Positions 1-7,565 of a DNA stretch of 17,779 nucleotides are shown in pieces (within the stretch, counting starts at the first letter, position 1; each line of letters starts with the position of its first letter). The notes beneath the pieces were generated by a model. That model had not been told where the DNA came from and ran no database searches. It saw only the letters and a program-made list of their open reading frames with translations. The DNA comes from CAZGTQ01 sp964528575. GTDB lineage: Bacteria > Planctomycetota > UBA1135 > GCA-002686595. Both the position numbers and the translations under genes were made by a program. The stretch is taken from assembly GCA_964528575.1 (NCBI GenBank), contig CAZGTQ010000118.1, forward strand, positions 1 through 17,779, given 5' to 3'.

Positions 1-1298
1 TCCTCCAGTCGGTGGGCAACACCGGCGGCCACCAACTGGTGGCGGCTGCCCTGATCGGCGTCATCGGCGGCACGCAGGGCGCGCCGTTCCCGACCGTCTG
101 GGACATCGTGTTCCAGTGGCTCGGCACGACGGTGACCTTCCAGGGCGTCGAGGGCAACGCGACGATCGGCACGGCCGGCACGGACGTGCTCGGCAACCCG
201 ATCCCGCTGCTGACGAACGTCATCTACGAGGTCCAGGGCCCGCTGAACGGCGGTCCGGGCAACAACCAGTACTACCTGGCTTCGACGAACGAAGTCACCG
301 GCCTCGGCCTCACCGGCCCGGGTCTGGGCGCCGGCTACGGCGGCGGTACTGGCGGCGTGACGAACGGCAACGTCGACTGGGGTAGCAGCCTCTTCGGCGT
401 CGCCGCGAACGTGTCCGGTGCCGTCGGCCACAGCCGCGTCATCGCGACCGACATCTCGGTCGGTCAGACGGCGTTCGCCACGACGTTGTTCGGCGTCTTC
501 AACCCGGTCACCCCGATCGAGTGGATGGGCTACCTGGGCTTCCAGGCCCCGGGCCTCTGGGCCGTCAACGACCTCGGTCAGGCCCAAGGCCCGAACGAGG
601 GTGCCGGTGGTCCGGACTGGCGTGTCAGCTCGCAGCCGACCTCGGTTGCGAACCTGATCTACGTCAACCACCTGACCGGTGGCCAGGCGAACAGCAACGT
701 GCTGTTCAAGGCTGGTCTGGTCGGTGGTCCCGCGGCCGCGCAAACGGCCCTGGGCGCCCCGCCGTTCGGCGTCAACTTCCCCATCTTCGTCTACAGTGCG
801 ACGCCTGCTGCCGGTTTGCAGCAGCGCCCGCTCTCGTGGGACGATCTCGGGGGCGCCATTCCGCCGCAGCCCAACAGCATCATCCTCGGCAGCTTCGCCA
901 CCCTCTACGGCGGTAGCGGAAGCGGCGCCGGTGGCGGGCCGAGCTCGATGGGTGTTTCGGCGAACTTCGACGCCATCACCAACGCGTTCCTGGGCTTCGC
1001 CGGTCTGACGTTCGGCACCACGCAGGTCCCGTCGGACGACATCTTCCTGGACGGTGCGTTGAACGGCACGACCTCGTACTTCGAGGGCATGTTCGACAAC
1101 GGCTACCCGGGCCTCGTCAGTCCGCAGAACCTGATCTCCGGCAGCTCGGGCTGGTCCCAGGGTGCGTCCCCGGTGCCGTTCGCGCCGAACGCCCGTGGCC
1201 TGCGCCTCGGGATCGCCGCCGCGGGTCTCCAGGTCGACGGCGCGTTGAACATCCTCGTCACCGAGATGAGCAACGCTCTGACGTCCGTGTTCCAGTAG
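1..1298 (+). CDS. Gly-rich, highly acidic probable secreted protein (5' partial)
   Basis: The frame is already open at the window edge (codons CTC CAG TCG precede the GTG at 12), so the true start lies outside and this is a C-terminal fragment of at least 431 residues ending at TAG 1296-1298. I do not recognise the family. It is rich in Gly, Ala, Asn, Thr and aromatic residues, has no cysteine, one lysine and about five arginines against about 21 acidic residues, and has no obvious membrane helix. That composition fits an exported or surface protein with extended beta structure better than a cytosolic enzyme. No PEP-CTERM, LPXTG or autotransporter end is visible; the C-terminus simply ends in a mildly hydrophobic stretch. 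A strong terminator follows 24 nt later. The next gene is convergent, so it is the last gene of its transcript. Coding status is firm; function is unknown. Confidence 0.8.
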   Translation, partial: LQSVGNTGGHQLVAAALIGVIGGTQGAPFPTVWDIVFQWLGTTVTFQGVEGNATIGTAGTDVLGNPIPLLTNVIYEVQGPLNGGPGNNQYYLASTNEVTGLGLTGPGLGAGYGGGTGGVTNGNVDWGSSLFGVAANVSGAVGHSRVIATDISVGQTAFATTLFGVFNPVTPIEWMGYLGFQAPGLWAVNDLGQAQGPNEGAGGPDWRVSSQPTSVANLIYVNHLTGGQANSNVLFKAGLVGGPAAAQTALGAPPFGVNFPIFVYSATPAAGLQQRPLSWDDLGGAIPPQPNSIILGSFATLYGGSGSGAGGGPSSMGVSANFDAITNAFLGFAGLTFGTTQVPSDDIFLDGALNGTTSYFEGMFDNGYPGLVSPQNLISGSSGWSQGASPVPFAPNARGLRLGIAAAGLQVDGALNILVTEMSNALTSVFQ

Positions 1299-1321
1299 GA
1301 ACCACCTGACCGCAGACTCAC

Positions 1322-1362
1322 GAGCCCGCTCCGGCCTCGAGCCGGGGCGGGCTCTTGTCTTT
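1322..1362 (+). terminator. Rho-independent terminator after the acidic protein gene
   Basis: Inverted repeat: arm GAGCCCGC (1322-1329) pairs with GCGGGCTC (1347-1354), continued by a T-G wobble and CCGGC (1331-1335) with GCCGG (1341-1345). This gives a 14-bp stem closed by a 5-nt CTCGA loop. A T-rich tail, TTGTCTTT, follows on the plus strand. There is no matching A-tract on the other side, so it should act on the plus-strand gene only and not on the convergent minus-strand gene ending at 1382. Confidence 0.85.
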
Positions 1363-1381
1363 GGGTCGACGGATGGAACGG

Positions 1382-1999
1382 TCAACCGGCGGCGAAGCGC
1401 TCGACGACCCGCCGCGCGCGCCGCAGGTCCGCCTCGTCGATCTGCTCGGCGACGGCGTCGAGCGCGTCCGCGAGCACCGCGGCCGTCACGCCGCAGCGCA
1501 GTGCGCCCCGCGCGTGGCTCGCGAGTTGGCGGTCCTGTCCCAGCGAGGCCAGCGCGACGACGGCGAGCAGCTCGCGCCGGTCCGCCCCGAGCCCCGGGCG
1601 CGCCAGGACGCGCCCGTAGGCGTGCTCGAGCACCCAGCGCGCGAGCAGCGGATGCCCGCGCTCGAGCTCGGCCCGCACCTGGTCCGCCTTCCCTGCGTAG
1701 ATGCGTTCGAAGAGCACGCGGCCCGCCTCCGCCACGTCGGGGACGGCTTCGAGCTCGTCGGGCGCGACGGCGCCCAGGCCGCCTTCCTGCGCCAGCACCG
1801 CGCTCGCCTCGACGATGCGCGGCAGCCCGGCGAACAGGTGCGCCTGCAGCAGCGCCTCGCGCCACGCGCGGTCGGGCTGTCCCGCCGGGGCGGCGCGCCG
1901 CACCACGCGCAGGACGTCCCAGTCGCCGCGAACGACCGCCACGGTCAGGCGCAGGAGGAGCCGGTCGCGCGCGTCGAGAACCATCGCGTCGAGAGCCAT
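1382..1999 (-). CDS. Carboxymuconolactone decarboxylase (CMD) family protein
   Basis: A 205-residue alpha-helical protein. Residues 112-180 carry the CMD-family signature: a W-x-x-E-H-x-Y-G segment (122-129), then R-P-G-L (134-137), R-R-E-L-L with a small hydrophobic helix (141-152), and a Q-L-x-S-H-x-x-G-A-L-x-x-G-V-T-type motif (158-172) with His162 where gamma-CMD (PcaC-like) proteins have a conserved His. The N-terminal half (41-100) looks like a second, weaker copy (A-x-L-x-A-H-L-F-x-G-L-P-R). The only cysteine is Cys169, so it lacks the CxxC of AhpD-type peroxidases and should not be an alkylhydroperoxidase. No beta-ketoadipate genes are nearby, so the substrate is unknown. ATG at 1999 is chosen. 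A second ATG at 1984 is possible, but the first has an AGGA about 10 nt upstream. Divergent from the gene at 2227. Confidence 0.75.
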   Translation of the reverse strand: MALDAMVLDARDRLLLRLTVAVVRGDWDVLRVVRRAAPAGQPDRAWREALLQAHLFAGLPRIVEASAVLAQEGGLGAVAPDELEAVPDVAEAGRVLFERIYAGKADQVRAELERGHPLLARWVLEHAYGRVLARPGLGADRRELLAVVALASLGQDRQLASHARGALRCGVTAAVLADALDAVAEQIDEADLRRARRVVERFAAG

Positions 2000-2008
2000 G
2001 GGGCAGAG

Positions 2009-2032
2009 ATCCTACGGCCCCGCCGGCACGAG
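2009..2032 (-). promoter_or_regulatory. Possible near-leaderless promoter of the CMD gene
   Basis: On the minus strand a TAGGAT box (2009-2014; 4 of 6 matches to the sigma70 -10) stands 18 nt downstream of a weak TCGAGT (2033-2038 region). A transcript starting about 7 nt later would begin 2-3 nt before the ATG at 1999. The same bases also contain AGGA, which could instead be a ribosome binding site on a longer transcript. The two readings exclude each other. Confidence 0.2.
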
Positions 2033-2176
2033 ACTCGACAACGGGCGCACCGATTTCAGATCGACCCGATCGACCCCGAACAGGAATCGGTGCAGCCTCG
2101 TCTACCAGCGACGGGCCAGGAGCCCCCTCCTCACAGGAGCGCTCCCGCGCCGTAGCCATGCCGGCCGCCGGCCGCC

Positions 2177-2205
2177 TTGCGCGTCCGGCCGCCGCCGCCT
2201 AGCCT
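2177..2205 (+). promoter_or_regulatory. Candidate sigma70-type promoter of the parvulin-like gene
   Basis: TTGCGC (2177-2182) and TAGCCT (2200-2205) are separated by exactly 17 nt. The -35 matches TTG and the -10 matches T, A and final T. Transcription would start near 2212, giving a leader of about 15 nt before ATG 2227. No Shine-Dalgarno sequence is visible in that C-rich leader. The surroundings are GGCCG repeats, so the match could be chance. Confidence 0.35.
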
Positions 2206-2226
2206 GCCGCCCCCCACCCCCACGCC

Positions 2227-4110
2227 ATGAAGCCCTATCTCATCCTGCTCGTCCTCGTCGCCGCAGCCATCGGCGTCTACCTCCTGACGAACGACTCGGG
2301 CACCGATCCGAGCGATCCGGGAGCGCGTGGCCGCCGCGGAGGCGCGCCGGGCCGGCGCGTCGCCGCCCCCGAGTCCACGCGCCCGAACGTGCCGCAGGGC
2401 GAGCGCATCCAGACGCGCGACGGCGAGGCGTTCCGCGTGATCGACCCGCAGATCAAGGAGCGGATCGAGCAGCTCGAGAACCTGACGTGGAGCTCGACCG
2501 TGACGGAGGAAACGCTCGTTCGCGCCGAGGACGGCTGGCGCCACGACTACTCCCAGGTCGACTTCGAGGCCCCGGTGCTGTGCGTCGTCGACGGGATCGA
2601 GATCACGCGCGAGGACTACCGCCGCTGGGCCGTGATCCAGCACGGGATGCCGCTCGTACGCGCCCGGCTCATGCACATGGCCGGCGAGGTCGTCGCGCAG
2701 CGGTACGAGACCCCGCAGGAGCAATGCACGCTGACCGACGAGCAGTTCGCGAAGTACCAGGAGAACTGGGCGGCGAAGCGCCAAATGACGGCCGAGGAGG
2801 CGGCGAGCCTGACGAGCATTCAGCTCAAGCTGCCCGTCGAGGCTGCGCTGCGCGTCCGACGCGACTACATCGAGTCGGTGCTCGCCTTCTATCCGCCCGT
2901 CGAGACAGCGGAGCAACTGCCCGAGGAGATCCACGCCGTCATCGAGCCCGAGCAGCTCGGCAATGTCTTCACGCTGCTGTCGGTCCTGGACTCGATCCGC
3001 GGCCAGCTCGACACGGACGAGGGCATCGCCAAGCTCGCCGGCGTGTTCGAGCTGATGATGGCGATGATGGGCGACGTCGTGGACTACTCCGTGTTCCGCC
3101 GCGGCTGGACCGCCGTCGACGGGCCGCTACCCGAGGGCAAGGTCGCGGGCTTCGTCGCGGGTGAGCTCACCGAGGGCAGCCTGCTCCCGCCGTGGCAGGA
3201 ACCGGGCGAGAAGCTCCACGTCGACACCGAGGAGATGTACGCGGCGATCGAGCCGGCGCTCGGGCGGGCGAACAAGGAGGACGCCCTGCGGATCGCGGTC
3301 TGGAGCAAGCTCCTGCGCTCGCGCCTGGCGGAGCGGGACGTGGAGCCGTCCGACGAGCAGGCGTGGGTCGATTGGGCCGAGGAATACCTGCGCGGTCAGG
3401 AGACGTTCTTCGACGCCGAGTTCGTCGCCAAGGGCCTACTCGGTTACTCGACGATGCCGTTCTACCGCGAGACGAAGCGACTGCTTCGAGGCTTCGAGCG
3501 CTCGCTCCCCGCAGGCTGGGACGACCCGGCGAACCTGCGCGCGTTCTTCCTCCAGCACCGCTTCTTCATCCAGCGCTGGCAGCCCGTGCTCGACGTCGCG
3601 CTCTTCCTGCCGCGGGACCTCTCGGACGGCGTCGGCGACATCGACTGGGACGCGGCGCGGCGCGCGGCGGAGGCGTTCCACGCGCGCGTCGAGGCGGGCG
3701 AGAGCTTCGACGAGCTGCTCGTCGAGCACAACGCCGTCGTCGCGGAGCAGCTGCGCTCGTCGATGGGCGCCGCGATCTCCGGCGACTTCGCTCGTTTCAC
3801 GGGCGGGCCTCTGAACCTCTCGCCGAGCGAGCTGCGCAAGGCCCTCGAGAAGGGGTTCGGCAACGAGCTCCTCGACGGATACAGCGTGATCCGCAACGCC
3901 GCGGTGCGCCTCGACAAGGGCGAGGTGGGCCCGCCTTGGCGCGCGCCGATCGGCTACGTCGTCGTCCGCATGAACAACGCGCGTCTCAGCGGCCTCGAGG
4001 ACGAGTACGAGGACCTCGCCTACGACACCGAGACGGAGTACGTGCTCACCCACTTCCTGCGGTGGGTCCAGGAGTCCCTCGCGAAGGGCGAGGTCACGAT
4101 CCCCGAGTGA
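2227..4110 (+). CDS. Membrane-anchored protein with degenerate SurA/parvulin (PPIase)-like features
   Basis: A 627-residue protein. Residues 4-20 form one hydrophobic segment followed by a Gly/Arg/Pro-rich linker (about 25-60), consistent with an N-in, C-out membrane anchor and an extracytoplasmic body. Residues 116-160 resemble the SurA N-terminal chaperone region: a short strand ending V-V-D-G-I-E-I-T, then R-E-D-Y-R-R-W and a long helix. Near the C-terminus (565-582) the pattern G-E-V-G-P-P-W-R-A-P-I-G-Y-V-V-V-R-M matches the last strand of parvulin domains (G-x-V-x-x-P-x-x-x-x-x-G-Y-x-x-V). I see no intact parvulin catalytic core in between, so it may be a folding chaperone or scaffold without isomerase activity. 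Starting at ATG 2227 puts the anchor at the extreme N-terminus. Convergent with the kinase gene at 4143. The family assignment is inference from short motifs. Confidence 0.65.
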   Translation: MKPYLILLVLVAAAIGVYLLTNDSGTDPSDPGARGRRGGAPGRRVAAPESTRPNVPQGERIQTRDGEAFRVIDPQIKERIEQLENLTWSSTVTEETLVRAEDGWRHDYSQVDFEAPVLCVVDGIEITREDYRRWAVIQHGMPLVRARLMHMAGEVVAQRYETPQEQCTLTDEQFAKYQENWAAKRQMTAEEAASLTSIQLKLPVEAALRVRRDYIESVLAFYPPVETAEQLPEEIHAVIEPEQLGNVFTLLSVLDSIRGQLDTDEGIAKLAGVFELMMAMMGDVVDYSVFRRGWTAVDGPLPEGKVAGFVAGELTEGSLLPPWQEPGEKLHVDTEEMYAAIEPALGRANKEDALRIAVWSKLLRSRLAERDVEPSDEQAWVDWAEEYLRGQETFFDAEFVAKGLLGYSTMPFYRETKRLLRGFERSLPAGWDDPANLRAFFLQHRFFIQRWQPVLDVALFLPRDLSDGVGDIDWDAARRAAEAFHARVEAGESFDELLVEHNAVVAEQLRSSMGAAISGDFARFTGGPLNLSPSELRKALEKGFGNELLDGYSVIRNAAVRLDKGEVGPPWRAPIGYVVVRMNNARLSGLEDEYEDLAYDTETEYVLTHFLRWVQESLAKGEVTIPE

Positions 4111-4126
4111 CCGATCCCGAGTGACC
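4098..4126. repeat. Imperfect tandem duplication across a stop codon
   Basis: The 15-mer GATCCCCGAGTGACC (4098-4112) is followed directly by GATCCCGAGTGACC (4113-4126). The second copy differs only by one C missing from the C run. The first copy contains the codons for Ile-Pro-Glu and the TGA stop of the parvulin-like gene; the second lies just after the stop. This looks like a recent slippage duplication. Confidence 0.8.
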
Positions 4127-4157
4127 GGCCGCGCCGCGAGAGTCAACTGCGCGGCCG
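4126..4157. terminator. Candidate bidirectional terminator hairpin between convergent genes
   Basis: CGGCCGCGC (4126-4134) is the exact reverse complement of GCGCGGCCG (4149-4157), a 9-bp GC-only stem with a 14-nt loop. It sits between the stops of the convergent genes ending at 4110 and 4143, the distal arm being inside the last codons of the kinase gene. There is no T-tract on either strand, so it may only slow polymerase or protect 3' ends. Confidence 0.35.
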
Positions 4158-7100
4158 CGGCGCCTCGATCGTGACCGCGTCGACGACGATCTTCTCCCAG
4201 GGGAGGATCGCGAGCGAGTGGCCGCCCGACGGCAGCTCGCTCGACTTCACGAAGGTCCTGTCGACGAGCAGCTCGAGCTCGCCGCCGTGCTTGCCGAAGG
4301 CGACCTCGAGCTTGCCGCGGCTCACGTCGACCGTCATGCGCAGCTCGTAGTCGGTGCTCTTCTCGAGCAGGGCGCGCTTGCCGCTGTCGTACTCGTGGAT
4401 GTTCTTGCCTTCGCCGAGGCGCTTCAGGAACGACTCGAGGTCCTCGCGGCCGTCGGTGTAGGCGTACCCGCTCCGCTGGACGCCTGGCAGGAACGCGCCG
4501 AACAGCGCGAAGTGGTGGCCGCCGAGCGAGACGACGAGCAGCCGCGGCTGGACGTTCGTGCGGAGCGCGATCGTCGCGACGACCGGCCCCTCGAGCAGCT
4601 CGATCGGCTTTTGGAGCAGGAGCTTCAGCGCGCGCTGGTCGCGGCGCTCGATCAGGTCTTCCAGCTCGCCCGCGCTCCTGCTCGGCTCGAGCCCGGTGAC
4701 GTCGCCCGCGTTGCTCGACACGGCGAGGTGCCACGCGTCGTCGCCGCGATTCGACGCGGACGACTGGAACCGCGACCACGCCGGCGGGACCACGCCGCCG
4801 AAGTCGTAGTGCAGCCGCACGCGCTGGTCGAGCAGCCGCGTCTCGTCCGCTCCGAAGATGCGCTCGAAGTCGTCCTGCGTGCCGCTCGGCGCGCCCGCCT
4901 GGAGCTGCCGCGCGATCTCGCGCAGCTCGACGGCGCGCCTCTGGACGGCCGCCACGCTCGAGTACGCGTCGAGCAGCGTGGCGATCGCGCGCTCGACCGT
5001 GGGGTCGCGCTTCGCGACGCGGTCGGGCGTGACCACCTCGAGCAAGCGCTCCGCCTCCGCCTCCATCTGCGAGCTCGAGCGCGCGATCCGCTCCTCGACG
5101 ACCGCGATCCGGCGCGCGAGGTCCTCGCGCAGCGCGCGGTCGCGCGCGCCGTTCGGCAGCGGCCCCGACTCGAGCACCTCCTTCGCGCGCGCCTGCTGGC
5201 CCTCGCGGTAGAGGAAGAGCGCGCGCAGCAGGCGGTCGGCCTCGGAGCGCTGTTGGTCGAGCCCCGCGAGCTTCTCGACGTCGATCGGGTGCAGCGTGCG
5301 CAGGAAGAGGTGCTTCTCTTCGCCCTCGGGGCCGCCGATCGCGACGAGGTGGAAGCCGCTCGCGAGCGGGTCCGGGCCCGCGTCCACCACGCCCTTGCGA
5401 CCGATGTTGCTGCCCGGGTCGATGCGAATCGTGCGCTGCTCGCCATCCGCCGCGCGCACGCCCTCCGCCGCGCGCTCGAGCAGCGCACCGAGCCGCTCCG
5501 CCTCGTCGCGGCGGACGGCGAGGTACTCGCCGAAGCGCTCGCGCCACGGCGACTCGCCGGCGCTCGCGAGCCACAGCTCGAGCTCCGCCGCGATCCGCTC
5601 CCACTCGCGCAGCGCGCCCTCGTAGTCGCGCGCGCGCCACAAGGCCCCGCAGCGCGCCTCGTCGAGGATGCTCGCGAACGCGTCCAGCACGTCGAAGCCC
5701 TTGCTGGCCTCGGCCTCGAGCAGGTCGGCCTCGACCGTCGCGAGGTCGCTCGCCTGGCGCCCGAGCTCCGCGAGCGCCTCCGAGCGCAGGTCCTCGATGT
5801 CGAACTGCTCGGCGAGCACGTCGCGCCGCGTGAGCTCCGCCGCCCACAGCTCCTCGAGCTCCTCGGGTGCCCGCCGGACGAGGGAGCGAGCGAAGAGCCG
5901 CTCGCGCAGCTCCAACGCCGCCTTCATCACCCACTCGTGCAGCGAGCTGTCGACGACGACCCACTGGTCGTCGACCTGAGCGCGCCGCTTCGCGAGGCGC
6001 TCGCGCACGACCGCAGCGACCGCGCCGAGCTCCGCGGGCGGCAGGCCGCCGACGTCGACCTCGCCCTCGGTGAGCACTTCCTCGGCGTCGCGCACGAGCT
6101 CTTTGCGCGCGTCGCGCCAGCGGCGCTCCTCGACGAGCCGCTCGACGCGCGGCAGGAGCTCCGCCTCGAGGTGCGCCTCGGCCGCGCGGATCGCGTCGCG
6201 CTTCGCCCGCTCGATCGCGTCCGCGACCTCGACCTTCTTCCTCTCGAGCCACGTCGCGAACGGGACGCCCAGGTGCGCCAGCGTGTAGCCCGTCGTCTCG
6301 CGCAGCTTCGCCTCGAGCTCGCCGCCCAGCACGTCCTGTGCGCGCTGGTAGTCGCCCTCGACGAGCAGCACGCCGAGCTCGAGCTCCGCCTGCTTCTTCA
6401 CGCGCGCGAGCTGCTCCTCGAGCCGCGCGCGCAGCTCCTCGCGCAGCGCGTTCCAGCGCAGCTCGTGCTCGAGGGGCACCGGATTGATGTCCTTGATCGC
6501 CTGCAGCAGCGTCGCGACGTCGGCGCCCTCCTCGCGCAGCGCCTCGATCTGGTCGAGCGGCGCGTAGGTCGCGACGGACTCCTCGCTCGACCAAGGCTGC
6601 GTCGCCAGGAGCCAGATCGACAGCCCGAGCAGGAGCGCGGCCGCGGGCACGACCACCCACGGCACCCACCCCGGCAGGCGGCCCTCGACGGGCTCGAGCA
6701 TCGCCGCGCGCACCTTCGGCTTGCGCCGCTCGCGGACGCGCTCGAGGTCGGCGAGCAGCTCGGCCGGCGTGCGGTAGCGCCGCGACGCGTCGCGCGACAG
6801 GCACTTGCGCAGGACGAGCACGATGCCGCGCGACAGGTCGGGCTCGAGCCGGTGCGGGTCGGGGATCGGCGCGTAGAGCACGCCGCTGAGCACCTCGGCG
6901 GTGTTCTCGCCGAGGAACGGCGGCCGGCCGCAGAGCGCGTGGAAGAGCGTCGCGCCGAACGACCAGATGTCGCTGCGCACGTCGGCGGCGGCGGGGTCGC
7001 GCGCCTGCTCGGGGCTGATGTAGACCGGCGTGCCGAGCGTGCCGTCGGTCGTCGTCAGCAGCGGGTCGTCGTCGGCGAACGCGAGGCCGAGGTCCGCGAG

Positions 7101-7565
7101 GCGCGCTCCGCCGGCTCGATCGATCAGGATGTTGCCCGGCTTGATGTCGCGGTGGACGACGCCGTGCTCCCACGTGTGGACGAGCGCCTCGCACAGCGGG
7201 ATGAACAGGCGCAACGCCTCGCGCTCGGACAGGCGGCCCTCCTGGCGCAGCCGCAGCGCCAGCGACGGCCCATCGACGAGCTCCATCGCGTACCACCAGA
7301 TCCCTTCGATCTGGCCCATGTCGATCGCCGAGACGATGTGCGGGTGCGCGAGGCGCGCGGTCGTGCGCGCCTCGCGCTGGAGCCGGCGGACGACGCGCTT
7401 GCGGCCGGCGAGCTCCGCGTGCAGGACCTTGAGCGCGACCTCGCGGTCGACGGCGAGCTGGCGCGCGCGGTAGACGACGCCGGTCGAGCCGCGTCCGATG
7501 ATCGACTCGAGGCGGTAGCCGGGGATCACCGGGTGCTGTCCGCTCGCCCGGCGGACCGGTCTCAC
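4143..7565 (-). CDS. Transmembrane Hanks-type Ser/Thr kinase with long extracytoplasmic region
   Basis: A 1140-residue protein starting at GTG 7565, which overlaps the TGA of the upstream gene (GTGA). Residues 17-280 form a complete Hanks kinase: Gly-loop G-R-G-S-T-G (24-29), Lys46 in V-A-L-K, H-R-D at 138-140 with Lys142 and Asn145, a DLG variant of DFG (158-160), and S-P-E for APE (184-186). The threonine-rich activation loop (171-180) suits autophosphorylation. A single membrane helix lies at about 300-322. Outside, residues 330-900 are long charged helices, probably coiled coil. Residues 912-1140 are beta-rich with Gly and aromatic residues and resemble concanavalin/LamG-like (DUF1080-type) sandwiches; that last call is an inference. 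No PASTA or WD repeats are present. Its partners may include the FHA activator two genes upstream. An in-frame open stretch continues upstream to 9137 but reads the neighbour out of frame. Confidence 0.88.
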   Translation of the reverse strand: MRPVRRASGQHPVIPGYRLESIIGRGSTGVVYRARQLAVDREVALKVLHAELAGRKRVVRRLQREARTTARLAHPHIVSAIDMGQIEGIWWYAMELVDGPSLALRLRQEGRLSEREALRLFIPLCEALVHTWEHGVVHRDIKPGNILIDRAGGARLADLGLAFADDDPLLTTTDGTLGTPVYISPEQARDPAAADVRSDIWSFGATLFHALCGRPPFLGENTAEVLSGVLYAPIPDPHRLEPDLSRGIVLVLRKCLSRDASRRYRTPAELLADLERVRERRKPKVRAAMLEPVEGRLPGWVPWVVVPAAALLLGLSIWLLATQPWSSEESVATYAPLDQIEALREEGADVATLLQAIKDINPVPLEHELRWNALREELRARLEEQLARVKKQAELELGVLLVEGDYQRAQDVLGGELEAKLRETTGYTLAHLGVPFATWLERKKVEVADAIERAKRDAIRAAEAHLEAELLPRVERLVEERRWRDARKELVRDAEEVLTEGEVDVGGLPPAELGAVAAVVRERLAKRRAQVDDQWVVVDSSLHEWVMKAALELRERLFARSLVRRAPEELEELWAAELTRRDVLAEQFDIEDLRSEALAELGRQASDLATVEADLLEAEASKGFDVLDAFASILDEARCGALWRARDYEGALREWERIAAELELWLASAGESPWRERFGEYLAVRRDEAERLGALLERAAEGVRAADGEQRTIRIDPGSNIGRKGVVDAGPDPLASGFHLVAIGGPEGEEKHLFLRTLHPIDVEKLAGLDQQRSEADRLLRALFLYREGQQARAKEVLESGPLPNGARDRALREDLARRIAVVEERIARSSSQMEAEAERLLEVVTPDRVAKRDPTVERAIATLLDAYSSVAAVQRRAVELREIARQLQAGAPSGTQDDFERIFGADETRLLDQRVRLHYDFGGVVPPAWSRFQSSASNRGDDAWHLAVSSNAGDVTGLEPSRSAGELEDLIERRDQRALKLLLQKPIELLEGPVVATIALRTNVQPRLLVVSLGGHHFALFGAFLPGVQRSGYAYTDGREDLESFLKRLGEGKNIHEYDSGKRALLEKSTDYELRMTVDVSRGKLEVAFGKHGGELELLVDRTFVKSSELPSGGHSLAILPWEKIVVDAVTIEAPRPRS

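Noticed and set aside
3436..7296. Long minus-strand open frame (1286 residues) overlapping the kinase and the plus-strand parvulin-like gene
   Set aside because: It is an off-frame reading with extreme Arg/Ala content, crosses two well-supported genes and has no motif.
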